A DNA stretch of 64,000 nucleotides from Niabella beijingensis. Its GTDB lineage: Bacteria > Bacteroidota > Bacteroidia > Chitinophagales > Chitinophagaceae. A model generated the notes under the pieces. It did not search any database, was not told the DNA's origin, and saw only the letters and a list, made by a program, of their open reading frames with translations. Every line of letters begins with the position of its first letter. Position 1 is the first letter of the stretch. The stretch spans positions 496,001-560,000 of the forward strand of contig NZ_JAIQDI010000002.1 of NCBI RefSeq assembly GCF_020034665.1, read 5' to 3'. Position numbers and translations under genes: made by a program. Shown here one piece after another: positions 37,731-46,851 of this stretch.

Positions 37731-37811
37731 CTCAAGTCTCAAATCCCGTTTCTCAATTCTCAATTCTCGAATCTCGAATCTCGAATCTCAAATCTCAAAT
37801 CCCCACTCTCC
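37731..37811. repeat. Tandem TCTCAAAT/TCTCGAAT repeats
   Basis: The stretch has about nine imperfect copies of an 8-10-bp unit such as TCTCAATTC, TCTCGAATC and TCTCAAATC, directly before the ceramidase-like gene ATG at 37813. Same family as 19195-19343 and 60600-60875. Such repeats are known in Chitinophagaceae intergenic DNA from general familiarity; function unknown. Confidence 0.75.
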
Positions 37812-37812
37812 A

Positions 37813-39123
37813 ATGATAAAAGCCGGGGCGTTTGCCATAGATATTACTCCGCAACAATCAGTGCAGCTGGCGGGTTATCCTTTTGTTGAAAGAAAAAGCA
37901 GCGGTGTGCATGATCAGTTGCTGGCAAGTGCGCTTTATATTGAAACCGGAGGAACTGCCCTGCTTTTTATTTCCTGTGACCTGATCTATATTGGAAAAGA
38001 AACGGCGGCGCGGATACGCAACATCCTTCAGGAGCAATATGGCATACCGCAAAGCCATATTATGCTAACGGCCACGCATACGCACTCCGGTCCGGCCACC
38101 GTTACTTTTATTGCGGGGTCGCACGACGCGTTGTTAGAGCCTGTCGACCGGGAGTACCTTGCATTTTTAGAAAAGCAGTTGCCCGTGGCAGCAGGACAGG
38201 CCATCCGGACGGCGGAAGCCGCAGTTGTGGGGTTTGGGATTGCGGATGTAACCGGCATCGGTACCAACCGGCACCACCCGAAAGCTGCTGCTGATCTGAA
38301 TGCACCGGTGCTGCTGGTGCGCAGGAAAACCGATGACTTCGTAACTGCCTGTATGGTCGTTTGCAGTATGCACCCAACAGTACTGCATGAAGATTCGACA
38401 CTGATCAGCGGCGATTTTCCCGGCCTCACCCGGATGTTGTTACAGCAGCAGTATTTTTCCCCGGAAACGGTATTCCTGTTTCAGCTGGGAACAGCGGGAA
38501 ATCAGAGTCCGCGGCATGTAACCAGCTCTAATTCGTTTGATGAAGCGGCGCGGCTGGCTGGCATCCTGGCGGCTGCCATCTCAAGAAGTGCCCGTACGGC
38601 CCGGTACGAAGAAGCCATCGGACTGAAGTTGCTGCAGGATAAAGTGACTTTGATACGCAAGCGGTTCCCTTCGCAGGAGGATGCCGCATTATATGTAACG
38701 GTTTGCAGGAAGGTGCTGGATACTGCCATTGCCGAAGGAAGGCCTGTACAGGAGGTGCGTTCTGCCGAAGTAAACTGGTTCGGTGCAAAAGAAATGGCGC
38801 ATTTATCCCTGCTGGCCGCCGGAGGAAAACTGGAGTCGTCCTACCAGAAAAATGAGGTAGCGGAAATTCTCATTTTTAAGATCGGGCCGTTGCTGCTCAT
38901 TGGCTGGCCGGGAGAGATCTTTGTGGAATATGGCCTTGAAATAAAAGAAGATTTTCCGAACGCTGCAGTTATAACTCTGGTGAACGGAGAACTGCAGGGT
39001 TATATTGTTACTGCGGATGCGGCAGCGGCGGGGGTATATGAAGCCTCCAATGCCATTTTTGATGCATCCAGCGGTGCATTGCTGGTGACAAGGACAAAAG
39101 AACTGATCAAGACATTGGAATAA
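37813..39123 (+). CDS. Neutral/alkaline ceramidase N-terminal-domain protein, cytosolic (paralogue 2)
   Basis: This 436-residue protein has no signal peptide and the same catalytic core as the gene at 27120. It shows DITPQQSVQLAGYP at the start, His89/His91 in ATHTHSGP, His in CSMHPTVL, Glu in GWPGEIFVE and Tyr in NGELQGYI. It begins right after a repeat tract and heads a seven-gene run to 44581, with a one-base gap to the kinase gene. A cytosolic amide hydrolase acting on the imported compound is the most economical guess. Two copies suggest two related substrates or a heteromer. Confidence 0.8.
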   Translation: MIKAGAFAIDITPQQSVQLAGYPFVERKSSGVHDQLLASALYIETGGTALLFISCDLIYIGKETAARIRNILQEQYGIPQSHIMLTATHTHSGPATVTFIAGSHDALLEPVDREYLAFLEKQLPVAAGQAIRTAEAAVVGFGIADVTGIGTNRHHPKAAADLNAPVLLVRRKTDDFVTACMVVCSMHPTVLHEDSTLISGDFPGLTRMLLQQQYFSPETVFLFQLGTAGNQSPRHVTSSNSFDEAARLAGILAAAISRSARTARYEEAIGLKLLQDKVTLIRKRFPSQEDAALYVTVCRKVLDTAIAEGRPVQEVRSAEVNWFGAKEMAHLSLLAAGGKLESSYQKNEVAEILIFKIGPLLLIGWPGEIFVEYGLEIKEDFPNAAVITLVNGELQGYIVTADAAAAGVYEASNAIFDASSGALLVTRTKELIKTLE

Positions 39124-39124
39124 T

Positions 39125-40468
39125 ATGTTACTCCTGGGAATTGATATGGGAACCAGTTATTTTAAAGCCGGCCTTTTTGATGAAAAAGGCATACTGGTAG
39201 GTTCAGGCAGAACAACGGTACCCAAATATATACAGGGTGCACAGGTGGAATTAACGGTCGCGGATTTCTGGCGATCGCTGCGCCAGTGCATCAACAGTGC
39301 CTTTGAAGAGGCAGGTGCCGGTCGCAGTACACTGGCGGCGATCGCTTATTCTTCGCAGGCCAATACTTTTTTATTGTCCGATAGCGGCGGGAAACCACTC
39401 ACGCCACTGATCCTCTGGACCGACGAACGGGTACCGGCGGATGGATCGCTGGCCCGATTTGCAAAAGAAGAAAAATGGCAGGAGGTCACCGGTATCGGCA
39501 TACCCTTTGGATCCGGCTTCTGTATCAGTAAATGCAGATGGTTCCAGGAAAATGCTCCTGAACTGTGGAGTAAAGCAGCAATGTTATTCACCCTCCCGGA
39601 TTATTTTATGTTTTGTTTAACGGGGAGCCGGCTGATAGATACGAGTACCGCATCGTTACTGGGATTGATGGACCTGGAGCAACAAACCTGGTGGCCGGAA
39701 GCCCTTGCTGCATCCGGGATCCAGGAGACGCAACTTTCTTCACTTTGTCCTGTAGGTACGGATAGCGGCTCACTCCGGCCGGGGAATCCGCTGCTGCTCC
39801 CATCCGGTGTTCGTATCATTGCAGGCGGCTTGGATCATCATATGGCTGCTGTTGGTATCGGGACCGGCACAAAAGCTCAACTCAGCGAATCAACTGGAAC
39901 CGTTATCGCCGCGGTATTGTACAGTCGTAATAAAAAACGGTTAAAGGAAGTGTGCATGGCACCGGCACTGGAACAAGGGGCTTATTTCAAAATGTGTTTC
40001 GACCGAAACGGGGCGGGTGCGCTGGAATGGTACCGGGAGACCTATGCCGCGTCATACAGCTTGGAAGAGCTCTTGGAACTGGCAGCAACCGTTCCTGCAG
40101 GATGCGAAGGACTTAAGGCTTTGCCCTGTGCGAACCTGTATCCTGATAAAAAGGGGTTCTTAAACCCGCAGGAACATTTTCATCACGGGTATTATATACG
40201 GGCTATTATGGAATCGGCCGCAGTCAGTTTGAAAAAGCTCATTGCTAAAGTAGACACAGCCCAGGAAAGCAGTGCGGTGTTTTCAACCGGGGGAGGTGCG
40301 AAGAGCGCACTGTGGGGCACGATTAAGGAAATGGTGATCCGGCGCCGCTTTTACCGGAATAAAAATAATGAGGCCGCCTGCAGGGGCGCTGCAATGGTGG
40401 CAGCGGCGGGAGCCGGGATGTTTGCATCAGTTTTTGATGTGCAGGGATCCTGGTTGACAGATGAATGA
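39125..40468 (+). CDS. FGGY-family carbohydrate kinase
   Basis: This 447-residue kinase has the N-terminal phosphate loop LLGIDMGTSYFKAGLFD, the Trp-Thr-Asp ILWTDERV segment, and the ATP-side GLDHHMAAVGIG and FSTGGGAKSALWG motifs. FGGY kinases phosphorylate xylulose, gluconate, ribulose, glycerol and related polyols. The substrate cannot be assigned from motifs. It starts one base after the ceramidase-like gene stop, so it is in the same operon. It is the only sugar kinase in the locus and probably activates the central intermediate for aldol cleavage. Confidence 0.88.
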   Translation: MLLLGIDMGTSYFKAGLFDEKGILVGSGRTTVPKYIQGAQVELTVADFWRSLRQCINSAFEEAGAGRSTLAAIAYSSQANTFLLSDSGGKPLTPLILWTDERVPADGSLARFAKEEKWQEVTGIGIPFGSGFCISKCRWFQENAPELWSKAAMLFTLPDYFMFCLTGSRLIDTSTASLLGLMDLEQQTWWPEALAASGIQETQLSSLCPVGTDSGSLRPGNPLLLPSGVRIIAGGLDHHMAAVGIGTGTKAQLSESTGTVIAAVLYSRNKKRLKEVCMAPALEQGAYFKMCFDRNGAGALEWYRETYAASYSLEELLELAATVPAGCEGLKALPCANLYPDKKGFLNPQEHFHHGYYIRAIMESAAVSLKKLIAKVDTAQESSAVFSTGGGAKSALWGTIKEMVIRRRFYRNKNNEAACRGAAMVAAAGAGMFASVFDVQGSWLTDE

Positions 40469-40483
40469 AGTATCTTTCAGAAA

Positions 40484-41440
40484 ATGAAAAAACGAAAATT
40501 AGGCAATACCGGTATCGAGGTGGCTGAGGTAGCTTTCGGAACGGTAGCACTGGGACTTCCTTACGGGATAGGGGTTGAGGATGAATCGCAGCTGCTCCCG
40601 GAAGAGGTAGCCATCCGGCTGTTAAGGGATGCGCTGGATCGGGGGATTAATTTTTTTGATACGGCCCGGGAGTATGGAAAAAGCGAAGCATTGCTGGGGC
40701 ACGCATTCCGGGAGCGGCGTGAGGAAGTGGTGATTGCAACAAAATGCGCCCATCTGAGACTGAAGGATGGCACATTGCCGGGTGAATCTGCACTGACAGC
40801 AGCCATCGAACAATCGCTGATGGGCAGTCTTGAAGCGTTGCAAACCGGCTATGTGGATGTGCTGATGCTGCACGATAGTGATACCGAGATCATCCGGCAT
40901 GCCGGGATAAAGAAACTATTTGAACAGTATAAGAAGGAAGGGATGATCCGCGCCACAGGGGTATCCACCTATACTCCACAGGAAACGGCAGCCGTGATCA
41001 ACAGCGGCGGCTGGGATGTGGTACAGGTGCCCTTTAATTTAATGGATCAACGGCAGTCTGTTTTGTTTGAACGGCTGGAACAGCAGGGGATGGGGATTGT
41101 CATCCGTTCTGTTTTATTAAAAGGGTTATTAAGTAACAGGAGGCCGCAGCTGCATCCCGCACTGAAGGCCGTGGAGGAGCATATTGACTCCTATGGATCG
41201 CTGACCCGTGCTGCCGGATTAAGCCTGGCACAGCTGGCCACTAAATTTGTGTTGTCTTTTCCCCAGATATCTTCTGTACTTGTGGGGATCGACAGGACGG
41301 AATACCTTCGGGAAGCCCTGGATGCAGTAGCCGGAAATGCGCTGAAGCCGGAGCTGGTTGAACGGGCGCAGCGGGCAGCATTTAAAGACCCTGCTTTTTT
41401 GAACCTGCATCACTGGAGTGTTCAGGGATGGTTAAAATAA
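40484..41440 (+). CDS. Aldo/keto reductase 2
   Basis: This 318-residue reductase has the tetrad Asp59 and Tyr64 (FFDTAREYG), Lys87 (IATKC) and His130 (LMLHDSD), plus KGLLSNRRP and LVGIDRTEY in the C-terminal part. Its KKRKLGNTGIEVAEVAFGT start is typical of sugar-active AKRs, including L-galactose and D-threo-aldose dehydrogenases. It probably oxidises or reduces a pathway intermediate with NAD(P). It sits 15 bp after the kinase gene in a compact operon. Confidence 0.9.
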   Translation: MKKRKLGNTGIEVAEVAFGTVALGLPYGIGVEDESQLLPEEVAIRLLRDALDRGINFFDTAREYGKSEALLGHAFRERREEVVIATKCAHLRLKDGTLPGESALTAAIEQSLMGSLEALQTGYVDVLMLHDSDTEIIRHAGIKKLFEQYKKEGMIRATGVSTYTPQETAAVINSGGWDVVQVPFNLMDQRQSVLFERLEQQGMGIVIRSVLLKGLLSNRRPQLHPALKAVEEHIDSYGSLTRAAGLSLAQLATKFVLSFPQISSVLVGIDRTEYLREALDAVAGNALKPELVERAQRAAFKDPAFLNLHHWSVQGWLK

Positions 41441-41495
41441 CCGGGATAAAATGACCGGTGTGCTCTGTAAGAACGCCGCTTTAAATTATAAAACG

Positions 41496-42416
41496 ATGAT
41501 TAAATTAGGAATGATCGGAATGAGTGAAGGGAATGCACACCCTTATTCCTGGTCTGCCATTGTGAACGGACAGTTTGATGCAGCTGAAATCACAAGGATC
41601 GGTTATCCCGCAGTGGCGGCTTATCTGCAGGCCAATAAAGAAACACTCGGACTTCCGCAGGCACGTGTTACCCATGTATGGGCCCAGGAGCGGGAAATTG
41701 CCACCAGTATTGCACAGGCGGCAGGTATCGAACACATTGCAGGTTCCCTGGAGGAGATGGCCGGTAAGGTAGATGCAGTGCTTCTTTGCCGGGATGATCC
41801 GGAGCAGCATGTGGCAATGGCGGCACCCTTCCTTGAGGCGGGAGTGCCTTTATTTATTGATAAGCCCCTGGCGGCTACAGCCGCCGATCTGGATTGGTTT
41901 GCCACCCAGGCCGGAAAAGGGCGTTTTTTTATGTCGTGCTCCTCTATGCGCTATGCGGGGGAATGCAGGGCGCTGCGCCAGGAACTTCCCCATCTTGGTC
42001 CGGTACAACTGATCACGGCTGTTGGCAAAAAGGACTGGATAAAGTATGGGGTGCACATGCTGGAAGCCGTGTTTGCTGTTATTGGTGAAATCCGTGTCCG
42101 TTCCGTCCTCAACACAGGAGATGCAGGCAGGGAGATCGTGACCCTGGAATTCGTAAACGGATCCAAAGCCACCCTGCACTTATTTATGGATATTGCGCCA
42201 ACGTTCCAGGTATCGGTATTTGGTAAGAATGGTTGGCGCATGGCGGAGATAAAAAACTCCTATGCCATGTTCCGCGATAATATCATCGAGTTTGTGCGGT
42301 CTGTTGAAGAGGGCCGCCCGCGGATCGCGTTTGAAGAAACAAAACGGATTATGAACATATTGATCGCCGCGCAGGAAAGTCGTGCCGGCGGCGGTATTAA
42401 AATAATGACGGACTGA
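41496..42416 (+). CDS. Gfo/Idh/MocA-family oxidoreductase
   Basis: This NAD(P)-dependent sugar or polyol dehydrogenase has 306 residues with a Rossmann domain and the family Lys in LFIDKPLAA (EKP-type motif, here DKP). ATG 41496 (MIKLGMIGMSEGNAHPYSW) is chosen; the frame extends back to 41451, but those residues look random. The first glycine motif is degenerate (GMIGMSEGN instead of GxGxxG), so cofactor binding may differ. Members commonly oxidise sugar C3 hydroxyls to keto sugars, which would suit a redox-assisted cleavage route. Cotranscribed with neighbours (2-bp gap). Confidence 0.85.
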   Translation: MIKLGMIGMSEGNAHPYSWSAIVNGQFDAAEITRIGYPAVAAYLQANKETLGLPQARVTHVWAQEREIATSIAQAAGIEHIAGSLEEMAGKVDAVLLCRDDPEQHVAMAAPFLEAGVPLFIDKPLAATAADLDWFATQAGKGRFFMSCSSMRYAGECRALRQELPHLGPVQLITAVGKKDWIKYGVHMLEAVFAVIGEIRVRSVLNTGDAGREIVTLEFVNGSKATLHLFMDIAPTFQVSVFGKNGWRMAEIKNSYAMFRDNIIEFVRSVEEGRPRIAFEETKRIMNILIAAQESRAGGGIKIMTD

Positions 42417-42418
42417 TT

Positions 42419-43198
42419 ATGCATATAAAAGAATTGTTCAGCTTAAAGAAAAAGATCATTCTGGTTACCGGGGGTGCCGGCAACTATGGCCGATGTATTG
42501 TGGAAGGACTGGCAGAAGCGGACGGAAAGGTCATCACAGCTTCACGCAATCTCAGTACCAACGAAGCGTTTGTACAGGAACTAAAGGAAAGAGGACTGGA
42601 TGTACATGCGCTGCCGCTTGATCAGGGAGATCCGGCATCCATAAAGGCACTGAAAATTGCGATTGAAAAACAATTTGGTGCTTTACATGTGTTTGTAAAC
42701 AATGCAGTAGCCCGACCCATGGCGACTTACGACGCGCCTATGGAAACCTTTGCGGAATCCATGCGTGTGAATGCTACCGGTATGGTGGACCTGATGCGGG
42801 AAATGACAGCACTTATTGTCGCCAGCGGCGGCGGGAGTATTGTTAATATTGCTTCCATGATGGGGATGTTCGGACCGGATCTGTCCAATTATGAAGGAAC
42901 GTCGATGACACAAAGCCCGCCACCGGATTATTATTTTCATAATGCCGGACTGATCAATCTTACGCGTTACTGGGCACGTATGATGGCCGGGAAAAATGTA
43001 AGGGTAAATTGTGTAAGTCCCGGGGGATTGTTTAATCACCAGCCGGAACAGTTCCTGAAAAATTATACAAAAAAAGTACCTTTGGGAAGGATGGCCAACA
43101 ATGATGATATAAAAGGCCTGATGGTGTTACTGGCCTCCGAAGCCGGGGCCTATATCAACGGTGAAAATATCCTGATGGATGGCGGCCTCAATGCATAA
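42419..43198 (+). CDS. SDR-family protein 2 with catalytic Lys replaced
   Basis: This 259-residue SDR has the cofactor motif VTGGAGNYGRCI, NNAVARPM, IVNIASMMGMFGPD and the usual end ININGENILMDGG-like YINGENILMDGG. The active-site motif reads Tyr171-Tyr-Phe-His-Asn175 followed by AGLINLTRYWA, so the catalytic YxxxK Lys is Asn175. Loss of the Lys normally abolishes or changes SDR activity. It may be an inactive or repurposed copy, or the codon AAT may be an error. It is in the middle of a tight operon (2-bp and 12-bp gaps), so it is probably translated. Confidence 0.85.
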   Translation: MHIKELFSLKKKIILVTGGAGNYGRCIVEGLAEADGKVITASRNLSTNEAFVQELKERGLDVHALPLDQGDPASIKALKIAIEKQFGALHVFVNNAVARPMATYDAPMETFAESMRVNATGMVDLMREMTALIVASGGGSIVNIASMMGMFGPDLSNYEGTSMTQSPPPDYYFHNAGLINLTRYWARMMAGKNVRVNCVSPGGLFNHQPEQFLKNYTKKVPLGRMANNDDIKGLMVLLASEAGAYINGENILMDGGLNA

Positions 43199-43210
43199 AA
43201 AAAACAGCAC

Positions 43211-44581
43211 ATGTCTATACAATCGATCAATCCCCTGAACGGGAAAATCATCAAGAAATATAAAGAAGAAACGGCAGCTGCAGTGGCCGGAAAAATTAAA
43301 GCAGGCCACCAAGCATGGCTGAAATGGCGCAACACGTCTTTTGAAGAACGCGGACGGTTGCTACTGAAAGCTGCTGCTGTATTACAGCAGCAAAAGAAAA
43401 CGCTGGCCGTATTAATGGCACAGGAAATGGGAAAGCCGTTGAAAGATGGCGTGGCGGAAATCGAAAAATGTGCATCTGTATGTGAGTATTATGCGAAAAA
43501 TGGTGCTGCCTTCTTAAAAGATGAAAAAATAAAGACCGACGCCCGTAATAGTTTTGTTACGTATCAACCGGTAGGGGTGGTGCTGGCGGTAATGCCCTGG
43601 AATTTTCCTTACTGGCAGTGTTTCCGCTTTATCGCTCCGGCGCTGATGGCAGGTAATACCGGTTTACTGAAGCATGCTTCAAACGTACCCGGTTGTGCGC
43701 TGTCGATAGAGCAGGTGCTGCTGAAGGCGGGTTTTCCGAAAGGGGTATTCCAGACCCTGCTGGTGGGCAGCAGGTCTGTAAAAGGAATTATTGAACATCC
43801 GCTGGTAAAAGCGGTAACGCTTACGGGCAGCACGGAAGCCGGAAAACAGGTGGCAGCGCAGGCTGGTGGGCAGATAAAGAAGACCGTACTTGAACTCGGG
43901 GGCAGTGATCCGTATGTGATCCTGGAAGATGCCGACCTGGAGCTGGCGGCAACCATTTGCGCACAGAGCCGGCTGATCAATAACGGGCAAAGTTGTATTG
44001 CTGCCAAGCGATTTATTGTTGTAAGGAAGGTGGAAAAAGAATTCATCCGGTTGTTTAAAGAAAAAATGAGCAACAGGCAGCTGGGTGATCCTATGGACCC
44101 CGCTACAGCCCTGGGGCCGATGTCCCGTGCCGATCTGAGGGATGAATTGCACCAGCAGGTATTGAGAAATGTAGAAGAAGGTGCTGTTTGCATCCTGGGC
44201 GGAACGATTCCTGCATTCAAAGGGCGGCATGCTTTTTATACGCCAACGATCTTAACAGGTGTCAAAAAAGGAATGACCGGCTATCAGGAAGAACTCTTTG
44301 GTCCCGTTGCCTGTGTGATCACCGCACGTAACGAAGCACATGCTATAGAAATTGCCAATGACACCAGTTTCGGGTTAGGCGCCGCTGTATTCACAAAGGA
44401 TATAAAAAAAGGCGAACGCATTGCGCGTGAAGCCTTACAGGCCGGCGCCTGTTTTGTAAATACGTTTGTCAAATCAGATCCGCGGGTGCCCTTTGGGGGG
44501 ATCAATCAATCCGGCTATGGGCGCGAGCTGGGCAGCTTTGGTATCAAAGAGTTTGTGAATATTAAAACGGTCTGGCGCTAA
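43211..44581 (+). CDS. Aldehyde dehydrogenase, succinate-semialdehyde (Sad/GabD) type
   Basis: This 456-residue NAD(P)-dependent enzyme has PWNFPYWQC (with Asn131), VLELGGSDPYVIL (base Glu228), and the nucleophile Cys262 in NNGQSCIAAKR. It resembles NAD-type succinate-semialdehyde dehydrogenases such as Sad/YneI. A semialdehyde could come from the HpaI-type aldolase at 57345 or from a transaminase at 34092. It closes the operon that starts at 37813, and a gap of 141 bp with AATAGTA motifs follows before the next Asp-box gene. Confidence 0.93.
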   Translation: MSIQSINPLNGKIIKKYKEETAAAVAGKIKAGHQAWLKWRNTSFEERGRLLLKAAAVLQQQKKTLAVLMAQEMGKPLKDGVAEIEKCASVCEYYAKNGAAFLKDEKIKTDARNSFVTYQPVGVVLAVMPWNFPYWQCFRFIAPALMAGNTGLLKHASNVPGCALSIEQVLLKAGFPKGVFQTLLVGSRSVKGIIEHPLVKAVTLTGSTEAGKQVAAQAGGQIKKTVLELGGSDPYVILEDADLELAATICAQSRLINNGQSCIAAKRFIVVRKVEKEFIRLFKEKMSNRQLGDPMDPATALGPMSRADLRDELHQQVLRNVEEGAVCILGGTIPAFKGRHAFYTPTILTGVKKGMTGYQEELFGPVACVITARNEAHAIEIANDTSFGLGAAVFTKDIKKGERIAREALQAGACFVNTFVKSDPRVPFGGINQSGYGRELGSFGIKEFVNIKTVWR

Positions 44582-44630
44582 TGCCGTGCCCACCGGTTAA
44601 AGCACCTGCACGGTCATTTACTTTCATAAT

Positions 44631-44644
44631 AAAATAGTATTAAT
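44631..44644 (+). promoter_or_regulatory. AATAGTA motif upstream of the Asp-box protein 2 gene
   Basis: AAAATAGTATTAAT matches the locus motif. It lies 79 bp before the start codon at 44723. Confidence 0.45.
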
Positions 44645-44705
44645 CGATACGATAATATCAGCAATAAAAAAAATACCGGGTTAGATTTACTTTTTTAATA
44701 CAAAC

Positions 44706-44717
44706 CAAATAGTAACC
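44706..44717 (+). promoter_or_regulatory. AATAGTA motif next to the start codon of the Asp-box protein 2 gene
   Basis: CAAATAGTAACC lies 6-17 bp before the ATG at 44723. It is the second copy in this gap, 75 bp after the first. Confidence 0.35.
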
Positions 44718-44722
44718 CGGCG

Positions 44723-46522
44723 ATGAAACGATTGTTGACTAAAAAAGGGCTGCTTATTGCAGCGATGCTTTACCTGGTGCCGCCTTCAGCTGCACAAAGT
44801 GATCTGCAACAGGTAGAGGGATTTGATACAGTGGTATTTCATTATGACGCCAACCGTGCGCGTCCTGTAAGAGATTTTCGCGGAACCACCCCCGGCTATA
44901 TGACGGCGGGATGGTGGTCGGAAAGTCAGCTGCGCGATAACCGGCTTTCCTGGCGTACAGCGGTCGTTCCGGAAAAGAAAAGAACCACTTTTTCATTTAT
45001 CGGAGCGAGTGCGGTGGTACCCGCAGCATTTTCAGAAGGGCCGCGGTTAAAGCTGCTGGTGAACGGCCATTATGCCCTTACATTTTTTATTGGCGCCACA
45101 CGCGATTTTATATGGGAAGAAGGAGGCTACGAATTAAAATACCTTTCCCGGAGAACAGAGTTCCCTTATACCAGCGCCCACCGGCAATTTGAGCTGAACG
45201 GAAACAGCGGGATCTATCAGTTAACAGTTCCGGCTTCGGCGGTTGAAGCCGGGAAGTCCGTCGTGCTTGAGGTACAGCAGCAGCCGTTCAAGACATGGGA
45301 GCATGGGTGGTTCATGATAAAAAAATACCGGAACGTGCTGGAAAAACCCACTGTAGCCTCCTTGTCCTCCCAGGTTGAAGTACTGCGTAAGGATGTGAAC
45401 CTGCTGAACGAACAAACACATATACTGGCCACCCAGCTCTACAGTGAAATGCTGGGACGCAGCGGGTTTGAACACCAAATCATTTATACCAACGGTTACC
45501 GGCACGAGCATCCTGCCGATCTGATCCGGCTTCAGAACGGGGAGCTCCTGTTGTTTACACGCGAAGCCACCGAGCATTTTGCCAATGATGGTGATATTGT
45601 AATGCTGCGTTCCAAAGATGACGGAAAAACCTGGGGTGGCCGGCAGGTAGTAAGCGCTGTTAAAGATCTTGACGAGCGGGAAGGGTGCGGCATCCAGTTA
45701 AAAGACGGCACCATTGTACTGGGTGTTTTTTACAATGATCTCTATAAAGCAGACGGGATCTACAACTGGGACGGTAAAGAAAAACTGCCCGAATTGAACC
45801 GGCCGCGGCTGGGAGCGCACATCATTACGTCCACAGATAACGGGAATACCTGGTCGGCACCGCATTTTATTGATCTGAAAGATATGCCTTTTAAAGGATT
45901 GGAAGGACCCACGGATGCACCGGTGGAGCTGCCGGATGGTTCTATGGTAATGGGAGTGATCGGATACGGTATTGACGGAGACAGTAAAAATATCGGATCG
46001 GTATTGATACGGTCAGCTGACAAAGGAAAGCACTGGAAATATGTAAGTACGATTGCCGGTGATCCCGGTGGTACGCATAAAGGTTTTGTAGAACCGGGTA
46101 TCGTACGTACCCGATCTGGAAGGATCATTGCGGCGTTGCGGAACGGTGCAACGGAAGGCGCGATCTACATGACCTATTCGGATGATAACGGTAAAACCTG
46201 GGTGCCGGTGTGGAAGACGGATATGATCGGACACCCGGTAGACCTGGTGGAACTGAAGGATGGCCGCATTATGGCAACCTATGGGATCCGCGAGGGGCGT
46301 CATACACAGCCCGGCGGTATCCGGGCCTGCTTCAGCAGTGATAACGGCCGCACCTGGGATATCGCAACGGAAGTTCAGATCCGGAACGATTTTATCAACT
46401 GGGATGTTGGTTATCCTGAATCGCTAGAGCTGAAGGACGGAAAAGTACTTACCGTATATTATTTCAATCTTTTTGGTAAGTACTTTATAGGAGGCACCTT
46501 TTGGAAACCGGATGCGAAATAG
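44723..46522 (+). CDS. Secreted Asp-box (BNR/sialidase-like) protein 2
   Basis: This 599-residue exported protein (signal peptide to about residue 24) has an N-terminal sandwich domain (about 30-250). A six-bladed propeller-like part follows with five clean Asp boxes: SKDDGKTWGG, STDNGNTWSA, SADKGKHWKY, SDDNGKTWVP and SSDNGRTWDI. It is the longest of the three propeller proteins and probably the main extracytoplasmic enzyme. Names in databases call such proteins sialidase, but no nan genes for sialic acid are in the window, so another acidic or unusual sugar is possible. Confidence 0.8.
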   Translation: MKRLLTKKGLLIAAMLYLVPPSAAQSDLQQVEGFDTVVFHYDANRARPVRDFRGTTPGYMTAGWWSESQLRDNRLSWRTAVVPEKKRTTFSFIGASAVVPAAFSEGPRLKLLVNGHYALTFFIGATRDFIWEEGGYELKYLSRRTEFPYTSAHRQFELNGNSGIYQLTVPASAVEAGKSVVLEVQQQPFKTWEHGWFMIKKYRNVLEKPTVASLSSQVEVLRKDVNLLNEQTHILATQLYSEMLGRSGFEHQIIYTNGYRHEHPADLIRLQNGELLLFTREATEHFANDGDIVMLRSKDDGKTWGGRQVVSAVKDLDEREGCGIQLKDGTIVLGVFYNDLYKADGIYNWDGKEKLPELNRPRLGAHIITSTDNGNTWSAPHFIDLKDMPFKGLEGPTDAPVELPDGSMVMGVIGYGIDGDSKNIGSVLIRSADKGKHWKYVSTIAGDPGGTHKGFVEPGIVRTRSGRIIAALRNGATEGAIYMTYSDDNGKTWVPVWKTDMIGHPVDLVELKDGRIMATYGIREGRHTQPGGIRACFSSDNGRTWDIATEVQIRNDFINWDVGYPESLELKDGKVLTVYYFNLFGKYFIGGTFWKPDAK

Positions 46523-46578
46523 ATCATACCACGTAGCCGGCTGCATCAGCAGAACGCATAAAATTTAGCAGATCCTGT

Positions 46579-46590
46579 AAAATAGTACTA
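46579..46590 (+). promoter_or_regulatory. AATAGTAC motif upstream of susC
   Basis: AAAATAGTACTA lies in the 329-bp gap 46523-46851 before the SusC gene. Apart from this motif, I see no promoter box, hairpin or small gene in that gap. Its distance to the ATG is about 260 bp, larger than at other sites. Confidence 0.4.
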
Positions 46591-46851
46591 ATGATGTAGC
46601 TCCGGACGGAGTAGCTTTGATACTGCCATTTGAAGAAGTCGCGTCGGTGAAAAAATTGTTTTTATCTGCCCGATGAGCGTGTGAAAGTGCCTGTAATACT
46701 GTAATGCTTCAGCATGTGCGGTGAATACGAGAAAAGATAACTGCTGTCTGCAGGCGCATCAGGTCCGCAGCAATTTTCAAAAATGCGTGAGAAAGGAATG
46801 CAAAGTGCATCCTTATGGCAACAATAATTGGTTGTCTGTAAAAATAAAATA

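Noticed and set aside
34092..44581. GABA catabolism (GabT/GabD) as the role of transaminase and dehydrogenase
   Set aside because: Both resemble that pair, but they are in different operons among sugar genes, so GABA is not favoured.
46828..46851. TTG as start of the SusC gene
   Set aside because: The ATG at 46852 gives a better signal peptide and the extra eight residues look non-coding.
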